Of a DNA stretch of 64,000 nucleotides, positions 26,993 through 35,480 are shown piece by piece. The DNA lies in the NCBI GenBank assembly GCA_003153775.1, contig PMBI01000011.1, positions 24,303 to 88,302 on the forward strand. Direction: 5' to 3'. The translations under genes and the position numbers were made by a program. The notes below the pieces were generated by a model, which saw only the letters and a list, made by a program, of their open reading frames with translations, made no database searches and was not told the DNA's origin. The stretch's first letter is position 1, and each line of letters begins with the position of its first letter. The DNA comes from Syntrophaceae bacterium (GTDB lineage: Bacteria > Desulfobacterota > Syntrophia > Syntrophales > UBA2185).

Positions 26993-28177
26993 ATGGGTTT
27001 TGAAGGCATGAAGAATATATCCATACTGGGTTCAACAGGCTCCATCGGAGTTAATGCCCTGGATGTCATATCGAATAACCCTGATCGATTTAAGGTTGTC
27101 GGTCTTACGGCACACAAGAATGTCAGACTTCTTGCGGAGCAAATTCAGAGATTCAAGCCGAAGGTTGTCTCCGTCATTGACGAGAAGTATGCCGAGGAGC
27201 TGAAAAATATCATTAAGTCTGCGAGGGGAACCGAGATTCTCTGCGGAAAAGGCGGCTACCGCGAGGTCGCACGCGTGAGCGAGGCAGACATGGTAGTATC
27301 CGCCATGGTGGGTTCGGCAGGTCTCATCCCCACTATGGAAGCTATCGAGGCGGGAAAGGACATCGCGCTTGCCAATAAGGAAGTGATGGTCATGGCGGGC
27401 GCACTCGTTGTCGAGAGGGCGCGGAAGAAGGGCGTGAGAATCCTCCCCATAGACAGCGAGCATAGTGCGATCTTTCAATGCATCACGGGCCACGCAGGAT
27501 CTGATATCAGAAGAATTATTCTGACCGCATCGGGTGGTCCGTTTTTCCATCTTTCGAAGGAAGAACTTGCAGATGTGAAACCCCAGGACGCGTTGAAACA
27601 TCCCTCCTGGCGGATGGGGCAAAAGGTGACGGTGGACTCCGCTTCCATGATGAACAAGGGCCTTGAGGTGATCGAGGCGCGGTGGCTTTTTTCCGTTGAC
27701 ATTGACCGTATTGAGGTCCACATTCATCCGCAGAGTATAATCCATTCCATGGTGGAATACTGTGATGGATCCGTAATAGCCCAATTGAGCGTGCCGGATA
27801 TGCGCATTCCCATAGCCTATGCCCTGTCTTTTCCCGAGAGACTTGTACGCCTTGAGCCCTTTCTTGATTTATTGAAGGTTGGGTTCTTCGAATTCCTCAG
27901 TCCCGATATGGAAAAGTTCCCCAACCTGAGACTTGCCTATGCAGCAGGGAAGGCAGGCGGCACGGTGCCCGCCGTCCTGAATGCGGCCAACGAAGTTGCC
28001 GTCGAGGCGTTCCTGGAGAACTCCCTTCGGTTTACAGATATGGCTGATGTAGTGAAAGAGGTGCTTTCCTGTCATCAGCGGAAAGAGCATCCCGGCTTGG
28101 GAGAGATAATGGAAGCGGATCTGTGGGCCAGGGACATTGCAAAAAAAACAATTGAGAGGATAAAAGTTCAATCGTGA
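26993..28177 (+). CDS. dxr: 1-deoxy-D-xylulose 5-phosphate reductoisomerase
   Basis: The 394-residue protein has the NADPH-binding ISILGSTGSIGVNALDV at its start. The metal and substrate motifs ALANKEVMVMAG, PIDSEHSAIFQC and TVDSASMMNKGLEVIEA are all present. It catalyses the second step of the MEP isoprenoid pathway; ispG, a later step, is at 35.5 kb. An ATG at 27008 (MKNISILG) is an alternative start that fits the family better. It overlaps rseP by 4 bases. Confidence 0.96.
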   Translation: MGFEGMKNISILGSTGSIGVNALDVISNNPDRFKVVGLTAHKNVRLLAEQIQRFKPKVVSVIDEKYAEELKNIIKSARGTEILCGKGGYREVARVSEADMVVSAMVGSAGLIPTMEAIEAGKDIALANKEVMVMAGALVVERARKKGVRILPIDSEHSAIFQCITGHAGSDIRRIILTASGGPFFHLSKEELADVKPQDALKHPSWRMGQKVTVDSASMMNKGLEVIEARWLFSVDIDRIEVHIHPQSIIHSMVEYCDGSVIAQLSVPDMRIPIAYALSFPERLVRLEPFLDLLKVGFFEFLSPDMEKFPNLRLAYAAGKAGGTVPAVLNAANEVAVEAFLENSLRFTDMADVVKEVLSCHQRKEHPGLGEIMEADLWARDIAKKTIERIKVQS

Positions 28178-29277
28178 TTGGCATAAGCATTATCTCCGTT
28201 ATTATTCTGCTGGGCATTCTTATCTTCGCCCATGAGTTTGGCCATTTCCTGGTGGCTAAATATTCGGGCGTCGGCGTATTGAAATTTTCTCTCGGCTTCG
28301 GACCCAAGTTGGTGGGGAAAAAGATAGGGGAGACCGAGTACCTGATTTCATGGGTGCCGCTCGGGGGCTACGTGAAACTGCTCGGGGAGACGGATAACGA
28401 GGAACTCGCGGAGGAAGATGAAAAAAGGTCTTTCTTAAAACAGCCGGTTTGGAAAAAAGCGGCAATCGTAGCCGCGGGTCCGATCTTCAATTTTCTTCTT
28501 GCCATAGTTATTTTCACGATTGTTTACATGGCTGGGGTTCCGACCCTCACTACCTATATAAGCGGTGTGCCGGAAGGTACCCCCGCCTTTGAAGCCGGGA
28601 TCAAAGAGGGCGACGTCATTACCGCGATCGACGGAAAGAAAATCACGCGGTGGGAAGAGATTAAAGAAAGCATCAGCAAGAGCGATGGTAGCGAGTTGAA
28701 ACTCACAATAACAAGAGGCGGAGAATCGATTGACGTTCCCCTAAAGCCGAGGTTGTATAAGGACAAAAATATTTTCGGCGAAGAAATCGATTCTTATAAA
28801 ATAGGTGTAAGTCCGTCATTGGACCGTGCTGTCGTCGAGAGGATGAATCCATTTCTCGCCTTTTGGACCAGTCTCAAACAGACCTGGTTTATAAGTAAAT
28901 TGACTGTGCTGAGTGTTGTTAAGATCTTTGAGGGCGTCGTTTCTCCGAAAACCCTTGGCGGCCCCATTATGATTGCGCAAATTGCCGGAGCCCAGGTCAA
29001 GGAGGGCATCGTACCATTTGTGCTGTTCATGGCTTTGTTGAGTATAAACCTTGCTATTCTCAATCTCCTGCCCATTCCCATCCTTGACGGCGGTCATCTG
29101 CTGTTCTTTCTTGTGGAAGCCGTAACGGGCAGGGAGATTAATATTAAGTGGAGAGAGATGGCCCAGCAGGTCGGCCTCGTAATTCTTATCGCCCTCACGA
29201 TTTTCGTTTTCATCATGGACATAGAAAGACTCAACATCAAGTGGTTTGATGACTTTAACAAATTTTTCACACGGTAG
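28174..29277 (+). CDS. rseP: RIP metalloprotease RseP (site-2 protease)
   Basis: The 367-residue protein starts at GTG 28174 overlapping the dxr stop. It has the zinc motif AHEFGHFLVAKY in the first transmembrane helix, one PDZ domain (about residues 125-205), and the second active-site motif NLLPIPILDGGHLLFF. It cleaves membrane anti-sigma factors and signal peptide remnants. E. coli RseP has two PDZ domains; here one is clear. Confidence 0.94.
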   Translation: MIGISIISVIILLGILIFAHEFGHFLVAKYSGVGVLKFSLGFGPKLVGKKIGETEYLISWVPLGGYVKLLGETDNEELAEEDEKRSFLKQPVWKKAAIVAAGPIFNFLLAIVIFTIVYMAGVPTLTTYISGVPEGTPAFEAGIKEGDVITAIDGKKITRWEEIKESISKSDGSELKLTITRGGESIDVPLKPRLYKDKNIFGEEIDSYKIGVSPSLDRAVVERMNPFLAFWTSLKQTWFISKLTVLSVVKIFEGVVSPKTLGGPIMIAQIAGAQVKEGIVPFVLFMALLSINLAILNLLPIPILDGGHLLFFLVEAVTGREINIKWREMAQQVGLVILIALTIFVFIMDIERLNIKWFDDFNKFFTR

Positions 29278-29279
29278 AT

Positions 29280-29969
29280 ATGTTGATCTTAGCGATTGAT
29301 ACCTCTATGAAGAGCGCCGGTATCGCACTTCTCCGGGACGGCGATATCCTGTCCGAAATCCTCGTCAATCTGGATGTGAATCACTCGGTTGTATTGTTGC
29401 CAGCTTTAGACGATTTACTGAAGCTTTCGCGCATAGAACCGGGAGAGATAGACCTCTTTGCATGCACTATGGGACCCGGTTCATTCACGGGGCTGCGCGT
29501 GGGCGCCAGTACCGTAAAAGGGCTCTCCCTCGCGACGGGGAGGCCGATTGCAGGTGTATCCACACTGGAAGCTCTGGCATGCAATATCATGTGTCCGGGA
29601 ATCTCAGTTTGTCCCATGCTCGACGCAAGGAAAAATCAGGTATATACGGCCCTCTACAGGACCGGACAGGATTACACATTGAAGATGATAGAAACGGAGA
29701 GGGTGACTGACGTCGGGGAATTCCTGCGGTGCATTGACGAAGAGGTTATATTCGTGGGTGATGGCGCTGTAAAATACGCAGGTCTCATCAGTGAAGCGCT
29801 ACCGGGGAGATCGTATTTTGCGTCCGGCTGCCATCAGCACGTGAGGGCAGCGGTCGTCGGTGTACTGGGCAGGAAGAAATATCTTGAAGGAGATGTTCTG
29901 GATGCCGTTACTTTTGCTCCCGTATATCTGCGCGCCTCTGAAGCGGAGACGAGGCGGCTCACACGGTAA
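29280..29969 (+). CDS. tsaB: tRNA t6A biosynthesis protein TsaB
   Basis: The 229-residue protein starts MLILAIDTSMKSAGIALL and contains CTMGPGSFTGLRVGASTVKG (about residues 62-81), the TsaB signature. TsaB is the non-catalytic partner of TsaD in threonylcarbamoyl-adenosine synthesis; tsaD is at 60386. It starts 2 bases after rseP, so it ends the uppS operon. Confidence 0.94.
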   Translation: MLILAIDTSMKSAGIALLRDGDILSEILVNLDVNHSVVLLPALDDLLKLSRIEPGEIDLFACTMGPGSFTGLRVGASTVKGLSLATGRPIAGVSTLEALACNIMCPGISVCPMLDARKNQVYTALYRTGQDYTLKMIETERVTDVGEFLRCIDEEVIFVGDGAVKYAGLISEALPGRSYFASGCHQHVRAAVVGVLGRKKYLEGDVLDAVTFAPVYLRASEAETRRLTR

Positions 29970-30019
29970 ATAACTGCAGTCATAGGATAGGATTTTACCT
30001 CAGTGAGGAATATGAAATA

Positions 30020-30046
30020 TTGACAATGGTTGTTGATTAATATAAG
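30020..30046 (+). promoter_or_regulatory. Possible promoter for ydcH-psd-pssA
   Basis: A perfect TTGACA (30020-30025) is followed after 15 bases by TATAAG (30041-30046). The spacing is shorter than optimal. It lies 25 bases before the ydcH-like gene. Confidence 0.4.
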
Positions 30047-30070
30047 AATACCGCGCAGGAGGTTAGATGT

Positions 30071-30307
30071 ATGGAAAAGGCCGATGAGCTCTTGATCAAC
30101 AAATATATTAATCAGGATGAGGAGCTGAAGAGCTATGTTGAGGACCACAAAAAACTCGAAGCGGAGCTCGAAAATTTTAACAAGCGCATCTATCTGACGG
30201 CAGAAGAAGAGATTGAGAAGAAGAACCTGCAGAAGAGGAAGCTTCGCGGAAAGGAGCAGATCTACAGGATCCTTGCCAAATACCGTTGTCAGGCGCAGGA
30301 AGCGTGA
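30071..30307 (+). CDS. YdcH-family (DUF465) small helical protein
   Basis: The 78-residue protein is a helical hairpin with LEAELENFNKRIYLTAEEEI and KKNLQKRKLRGKEQIYRIL. The central L-T-x-E-E-E motif and Lys-rich second helix are typical of DUF465/YdcH. The function of this family is not known. GCAGGAGG precedes the ATG. It sits 45 bases before psd. Confidence 0.8.
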   Translation: MEKADELLINKYINQDEELKSYVEDHKKLEAELENFNKRIYLTAEEEIEKKNLQKRKLRGKEQIYRILAKYRCQAQEA

Positions 30308-30352
30308 GATTGCGGCCATTCATGGGATTATTAATGTTGTGCGATAGAAGAA

Positions 30353-30994
30353 ATGAATCATAACAGTTTTATAATCCGTGAAGGTCTTCCATTCATCATA
30401 CCATTTGGTATTTTCACTTTAATTTTTTCCATTGTCGATATAATCTGGGTCGCGTCGATATTCTTCATCGCCACTTGCTTTGTTGCCTGGTTTTTCAGAA
30501 ATCCGGAGCGTGAGTTTCCTGAGGGCGAGAAAGCCGTGATATCTCCGGCGGACGGCGAGGTTATAAAAATAGAAAATTCCATGGATGGCGATTTTCTCGA
30601 CGGTCCGACGCAGAAGATAAGTGTATTTATGAACGTGTTTGACGTTCATGTTAACCGCATGCCTTATTCCGGGACAGTAGCCCACATACAGTACAACAAA
30701 GGGAAATTTTTTTCGGCTAATCTCGACAAGGCATCGGAACTGAACGAAAGAAATGCGATTCTTATTGAGACTGACGACGGCAATAAGATATTGACAGTGC
30801 AGATAGCGGGATTGATAGCGAGAAGGATAGAGTGTTGGGTTAAGGAAGGAATGCAGGTGCGCAAGGGTGAGAGATTCGGCCTCATACGGTTCGGCTCACG
30901 TCTTGAAGTCTTTCTGCCTTCCGATGCGATAATATCCGTGAGGGTGGGTGACAGAGTGAGGGCGGGAGAGACACTTATAGGATGGCTAAAATGA
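30353..30994 (+). CDS. psd: Phosphatidylserine decarboxylase, archaeal-type
   Basis: The 213-residue protein has two N-terminal membrane helices and the motifs VISPADGEVIKIE (about residues 62-74), FMNVFDVHVNRMPYSG, and the self-cleavage site RFGSRLEVFLP with the pyruvoyl-forming serine (about S183). The short form is the type found in archaea and deltaproteobacteria. It makes phosphatidylethanolamine from the product of PssA, whose gene overlaps its 3' end by 13 bases. Confidence 0.94.
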   Translation: MNHNSFIIREGLPFIIPFGIFTLIFSIVDIIWVASIFFIATCFVAWFFRNPEREFPEGEKAVISPADGEVIKIENSMDGDFLDGPTQKISVFMNVFDVHVNRMPYSGTVAHIQYNKGKFFSANLDKASELNERNAILIETDDGNKILTVQIAGLIARRIECWVKEGMQVRKGERFGLIRFGSRLEVFLPSDAIISVRVGDRVRAGETLIGWLK

Positions 30995-31782
30995 AAAAGA
31001 ATGCCACATTTAAGAGAGAGCGTGTAAGAAAGGGCATATATCTATTGCCTAATCTTTTTACGACGGGAAGCCTTTTTTGCGGATTCTATTCTGTGGTCGC
31101 GTCCATGAAAGGGGATTTCTGGTATGCTGCAGCACCCATCTTAATGGCCTTTGTCTTGGACGGACTGGACGGCAGAATAGCGAGGATGACGAACACGACA
31201 AGCAAATTCGGTTCGGAATACGACTCTCTGTCGGACCTAATAGCCTTCGGTGTTGCTCCGTCCATTCTCGCATACAGCTGGGCGCTTTCGACATACGGGA
31301 AATGGGGATGGCTTGCGTCATTTCTCTTCGTCGTCTGCGGTGCATTGCGGCTGGCAAGATTCAACATTCAGATAGGCCTGGTTGAAAGCAGGGTTTTCAA
31401 TGGATTGCCGATACCGGGAGCTGCGGCAGTCGTCGCAACGGGGGTATTGCTTTATTACTACCTGGGAGGGGAAGGGAGATTCAACGATCTGACTATTTTG
31501 ATAGGCGTGATCGTTCTATCGCTGCTGATGGTGAGCAGTATAAAGTATTACAGCTTTAAGGACCTTAATTTCTTTTCCAGAAAACCTTTCATGTCCTTTG
31601 TCTTGATCGTGTTCATTCTGATTATAGTCATTGCGGAGCCGCAGATCATGCTGTTTACCTTTGCGTTCGGATACAGTCTATCCGGTCCGACATGGGCTCT
31701 CGTCAAGGTCTCTAAGAAGGCATACACGGAATGGAAGGCCAGAGAGGTGCGGACACTTGCGAAGCGTGCAATGAAAAGGTAG
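30982..31782 (+). CDS. pssA: CDP-diacylglycerol-serine O-phosphatidyltransferase
   Basis: The 266-residue membrane protein has the CDP-alcohol phosphotransferase motif: DGLDGRIARMTNTTSKFG followed by SEYDSLSD (about residues 53-78), with all Asp residues in place. It has about eight hydrophobic segments. Together with cdsA and psd it gives the route to phosphatidylethanolamine. A terminator follows. Confidence 0.94.
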   Translation: MAKMKKNATFKRERVRKGIYLLPNLFTTGSLFCGFYSVVASMKGDFWYAAAPILMAFVLDGLDGRIARMTNTTSKFGSEYDSLSDLIAFGVAPSILAYSWALSTYGKWGWLASFLFVVCGALRLARFNIQIGLVESRVFNGLPIPGAAAVVATGVLLYYYLGGEGRFNDLTILIGVIVLSLLMVSSIKYYSFKDLNFFSRKPFMSFVLIVFILIIVIAEPQIMLFTFAFGYSLSGPTWALVKVSKKAYTEWKAREVRTLAKRAMKR

Positions 31783-31805
31783 GGATAAAGGAATGAAGAT
31801 CATAA

Positions 31806-31854
31806 GACGCCCTGCCTCTATTCGGAGTTAATCATTAAGGGGGCGTTTTTTTTT
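31806..31854 (+). terminator. Terminator after pssA
   Basis: ACGCCC (31807-31812) pairs with GGGCGT (31841-31846) across a long loop, followed by TTTTTTTT. The large loop is unusual but the T-run is strong. Confidence 0.7.
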
Positions 31855-31878
31855 ACGTGCAGATGGACGAGAGAAGTT

Positions 31879-32913
31879 ATGAAGAAGGATAAATTCGTGA
31901 AAGCGTATAATGTCGCCGTAGTCGGTGCTACGGGTGTCGTCGGCAACGAGATGGTCAGAATCCTGGAGGAACGCGAATTCCCCGTCCGCAATTTGACACT
32001 GCTGGCTTCAGAACGTTCGTTTGGGAAGAAGCTGAAATTCAGAGGGAAGTCCCTTCCCGTTCATGTGTTGGATGAAAAATCGTTCTCAGGAATTGATATC
32101 GGGCTTTTCTCCGCAGGCGGGAGCATCTCTAAGCGCTTTGCTCCTATAGCCGCCGCATCAGGATGTGTAGTGATTGACAATACAAGTGCATTCAGGATGG
32201 TGCCTGATATTCCGTTGGTGGTGCCGGAAGTAAATCCGAAAGCAATCCGCATGTATAAAAATAGGGGGATAATTGCTAATCCAAATTGTTCGACCATTCA
32301 AATGGTTCTGGTAATGAAGCCGATTCATGATGCTGCAGGGATCAAGAGGGTTGTGGTTTCCACATATCAGGCCGTCTCGGGGACAGGCAAGGAAGCCATA
32401 GAAGAGTTGATCACGCAGACAAAGGCCCTGTTGAGCGGCCGGAAGCCCGCGGTGAAGGTGTATCCGCACAGAATAGCATTTAACTGTCTTCCTCATATCG
32501 ACGTGTTTCTGGCTAACGGCTATTCGAAAGAGGAAATGAAAATGGTGAATGAGACCAAAAAAATTCTTGGCGATCAGAAGATTGCCGTCACCGCTACGAC
32601 AGTAAGAGTTCCGGTCCTTTTCGGACATTCGGAATCCGTCAATATCGAGACGAAAAGAAAAATTAGCGCTAAAGAGGTGAGGAGAATCCTTTCGCATGCG
32701 CCCGGCGTCAAAGTGGTAGATGACCCGAAGAGGAATAGGTATCCTCTCCCGATAGATGCGGCGGGCAAGGATGATACGTTTGTCGGCAGGATCAGGGAAG
32801 ACGAGTCCATAAAGAAAGGGATCAATATGTGGATCGTATCCGACAATCTGAGGAAAGGCGCCGCATTGAATGCCGTACAGGTAGCAGAGCTTCTTGTCAA
32901 AAACTACCTATGA
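31879..32913 (+). CDS. asd: Aspartate-semialdehyde dehydrogenase
   Basis: The 344-residue protein has the NADP-binding VAVVGATGVVGNEMVRILEE, the catalytic cysteine in ANPNCSTIQMV (about residue 136), and the QAVSGTGKEAIEEL and RVPVLFGHSESVNIE motifs. It makes aspartate semialdehyde for lysine, threonine, methionine and diaminopimelate. Its stop overlaps the rsmD start. It begins a new transcript after the pssA terminator; no clear promoter is seen in the 25 bases between. Confidence 0.95.
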   Translation: MKKDKFVKAYNVAVVGATGVVGNEMVRILEEREFPVRNLTLLASERSFGKKLKFRGKSLPVHVLDEKSFSGIDIGLFSAGGSISKRFAPIAAASGCVVIDNTSAFRMVPDIPLVVPEVNPKAIRMYKNRGIIANPNCSTIQMVLVMKPIHDAAGIKRVVVSTYQAVSGTGKEAIEELITQTKALLSGRKPAVKVYPHRIAFNCLPHIDVFLANGYSKEEMKMVNETKKILGDQKIAVTATTVRVPVLFGHSESVNIETKRKISAKEVRRILSHAPGVKVVDDPKRNRYPLPIDAAGKDDTFVGRIREDESIKKGINMWIVSDNLRKGAALNAVQVAELLVKNYL

Positions 32914-33470
32914 GAATAATCGGAGGTGATGCAAAAGGGAGAACCATCTATTCACCAAAGCAAAGTCAAATGAGGCCCACCTCCGACGGTATCAAGGAAT
33001 CGCTGTTCAATATTCTTCATGCACCCTCCGGTAAGTCTTTCATTGATCTTTTTGCAGGCTGTGGAAATGTGGGGCTGGAGGCATTAAGCCGCGGAGCCGC
33101 GCGAGTGTTATTTGTGGAGAAGAATGCCGCGCTGGTTAATGCCATTAAGAGGAACCTCCGTGAATTATCCTTAGGTGGAGAGTATGAAATCCTCGCAATG
33201 GAGGCTGCAAGAGCCATACGGAAACTCCAAAACAGGGGTGAGAATCTTGATGTTATCTTTGCCGATCCACCGTATGAAAGAGATTTTGTCAGAGAGATAT
33301 TCTGCAGTCTCAACGACGGGAATGTCCTTAGTGAAGACGGTGTCCTCATAATCCAGCATTCAGTACGGGAAGATGTGGATGAGCATTATTTATGCGATTT
33401 CATATTGACAGACAGCAGAAGATATGGTGATACACGTCTGTCTTTTTTTAAAATAAAGGAAAAGGAATAG
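32910..33470 (+). CDS. rsmD: 16S rRNA m2G966 methyltransferase
   Basis: I use the ATG at 32910, overlapping the asd stop (ATGA); an upstream frame from 32829 is a read-through of asd. The 186-residue protein starts MRIIGGDAKGRTI and has FIDLFAGCGNVGLEALSRGA for SAM binding and the catalytic FADPPYER (about residues 116-123). rsmD is followed by coaD in very many bacteria, as here. Confidence 0.94.
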   Translation: MRIIGGDAKGRTIYSPKQSQMRPTSDGIKESLFNILHAPSGKSFIDLFAGCGNVGLEALSRGAARVLFVEKNAALVNAIKRNLRELSLGGEYEILAMEAARAIRKLQNRGENLDVIFADPPYERDFVREIFCSLNDGNVLSEDGVLIIQHSVREDVDEHYLCDFILTDSRRYGDTRLSFFKIKEKE

Positions 33471-33480
33471 AGGAGCGCAT

Positions 33481-33966
33481 ATGGGAAGAATAGCTGTCTA
33501 TCCTGGTTCATTTGATCCGATGACGAACGGGCATCTCGACCTCATACAAAGGGGGTTGAAGATTTTTGACGGGATTATTGTTCTCGTGGCTTATAACCCG
33601 AACAAAGCATCGTACCTCTTCTCTGTCGAGGAGAGGGTGGAATTGATCAAAGAGGCGGCAAAAGACTGCAAAGGCGTGGAGGTTGCCAGCTTCCAAGGAC
33701 TGCTGGTGGATTATGTCAAGAAAATCGGCGCAAATGTTATATTGAGGGGACTCCGGGCCCTTTCTGATTTTGAGTACGAATTTCAGCTGACTCTCATAAA
33801 TCGGAGACTGAACAGGGATGTGGAGACTGTTTTCCTTATGACGAGTAACGAGTGGTTCTTTACAAGTTCTCAAATCATTAAAGAGGCGGCGAGTCTCGGA
33901 GCTCCCGTTGAGGGACTGGTGCCGGATATCGTGTGCCGGAAGATAAAAGAGAAATTTGGAAGGTAA
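33481..33966 (+). CDS. coaD: Phosphopantetheine adenylyltransferase
   Basis: The 161-residue protein has the nucleotidyltransferase motif YPGSFDPMTNGHLDLIQRG at its start, LIKEAAKDCKGVEV, ILRGLRALSDFEYE, and the second motif EWFFTSSQIIKEAASLG. It makes dephospho-CoA, the penultimate CoA step; panC and panD for the earlier part are at 62-64 kb. A ribosome site GGAGCG precedes the ATG. Confidence 0.96.
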   Translation: MGRIAVYPGSFDPMTNGHLDLIQRGLKIFDGIIVLVAYNPNKASYLFSVEERVELIKEAAKDCKGVEVASFQGLLVDYVKKIGANVILRGLRALSDFEYEFQLTLINRRLNRDVETVFLMTSNEWFFTSSQIIKEAASLGAPVEGLVPDIVCRKIKEKFGR

Positions 33967-33975
33967 GTTGGAAAA

Positions 33976-35172
33976 ATGGTTAAACTGTCATCTCGGATAT
34001 CCACAATAAAACCGTCACCGACACTGGCAATTACCGCCAAAGCCAATGCACTCAAGGCTGAAGGCAGGGATATAATCGGGTTCGGTGCGGGAGAACCTGA
34101 TTTTGACACCCCGGATCATATCAAGATGGCTGCCGTGAGGGCCATAGAAAAGGGGTTTACCAAGTATACGCCCGTTTGCGGGATAGTCGAATTGAAGGAT
34201 GCGATCATCGGAAAGTTGCTCCGGGACAATCAATTGACTTACAAGAGATCAGAGGTCGTCGTCTCCTGCGGGGCGAAGCACACGCTTTATAATCTGACCC
34301 AGGTCCTCTTTGAAGATGGCGACGAGGTCATTATTCCATCTCCTTACTGGGTTTCATACCTGGATATGGTCTTGCTCTCCGGCGCCAGGCCTGTGATTCT
34401 CAAGACGGTAGAGGCCGCGGGGTTTAAAATACTGCCGGAGCAGTTGAAAGGGGCTATTACCGCGCGTACGAGGGCGATTATCATGAACAGCCCGTCGAAC
34501 CCGACCGGCGCGGTTTATACCGCGACGGAGCTGGCTGCCCTCGGGGAGATATTGGCAGGCAAGGAGATACTCGTAATATCGGATGACATCTACGAGAAGA
34601 TTATATACGACGGCAGGAAGTTTACGAATATAGCGGGGGTTGACGAGGAGGTAAGAAAGAGGACAGTTATCGTCAACGGCGTTTCCAAGACCTATGCGAT
34701 GACCGGCTGGAGAATCGGTTATGCCGCCGGGCCGGAAGAGATCATCGCCGCGGTCACGAAGCTTCAGAGCCAGAATACGTCAAATCCGACTTCCATTGCG
34801 CAGTGGGCTGCCCTCGAGGCCTTAAACGGAAATCAAGATAGTGTCGAGGTGATGGTCGCAGAGTTCAGGCGGAGAAGAAACACGATTGTGGAGATGCTGA
34901 ATGCCATCCCCGGCGTCGCCTGTATGCTCCCGCACGGGGCTTTTTATGTCTTTCCTGATGTTTCATCTCTGTTTGGACGTTCGCACAGTGGTGGGATCAT
35001 ATCGAATTCGTCTGATTTTGCGGCATACCTTCTGGATGCGGCCGACGTTGCCGTGATTCCGGGCGTTGATTTTGGGAACGACAATCATATCCGCCTTTCC
35101 TATGCAACATCTTTGAAGAATATTGAGGAAGGACTGAAACGAATTAGCAGTGCCGTCAAAAGACTTTCATAA
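33976..35172 (+). CDS. Aspartate aminotransferase-type PLP enzyme
   Basis: The 398-residue protein is of aspartate aminotransferase subgroup Ib: FGAGEPDFDTPDHIK, MNSPSNPTGAVY, ISDDIYEKIIYDG, and the PLP lysine in NGVSKTYAMTGWRIGYAAG (about residue 235). The C-terminal VDFGNDNHIRLSYATS has the substrate-binding arginine. It lies 9 bases after coaD in the asd-rsmD-coaD group; asd uses the aspartate pathway, which fits an aspartate aminotransferase. Confidence 0.9.
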   Translation: MVKLSSRISTIKPSPTLAITAKANALKAEGRDIIGFGAGEPDFDTPDHIKMAAVRAIEKGFTKYTPVCGIVELKDAIIGKLLRDNQLTYKRSEVVVSCGAKHTLYNLTQVLFEDGDEVIIPSPYWVSYLDMVLLSGARPVILKTVEAAGFKILPEQLKGAITARTRAIIMNSPSNPTGAVYTATELAALGEILAGKEILVISDDIYEKIIYDGRKFTNIAGVDEEVRKRTVIVNGVSKTYAMTGWRIGYAAGPEEIIAAVTKLQSQNTSNPTSIAQWAALEALNGNQDSVEVMVAEFRRRRNTIVEMLNAIPGVACMLPHGAFYVFPDVSSLFGRSHSGGIISNSSDFAAYLLDAADVAVIPGVDFGNDNHIRLSYATSLKNIEEGLKRISSAVKRLS

Positions 35173-35480
35173 GAGAGTCGCCACACACCCTATGCATTTC
35201 CGCCGACGTTAATCCCGCGATAAAACATGCCGCTGTAGGCATGCCTTGGCTTTCGTTAACAATAATATTATCATGAAAGCGAATCTCATTTGCCTCAGAT
35301 GCGCTGCTAAAAGAGTCAGGTTACAGCGCATGGGGAGATTGCTTACACTAAGGCCTCGAAAATAGAAGGAGTAACCATTGATTGCAGGCGTTCCTTCATG
35401 ATATATTGCTTTAAGCGGTGAAAAGGCTTCAACGCTGACGAATGATTTACCCGGCCCCCATATGCGGAGGTGAACAGGCG
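35173..35480 (+). promoter_or_regulatory. Leader region before ispG with hairpins
   Basis: The 308 bases contain no supported gene but have several stems. ATGCGCTG (35299-35306) pairs perfectly with CAGCGCAT (35324-35331). ATGCC/GGCAT stands near 35228-35243, and GCTTTC/GAAAGC near 35250-35280. None is followed by a T-run. The last bases hold GGAGGTGAA, the ribosome site of ispG. It could be an unrecognised leader RNA. Confidence 0.35.
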
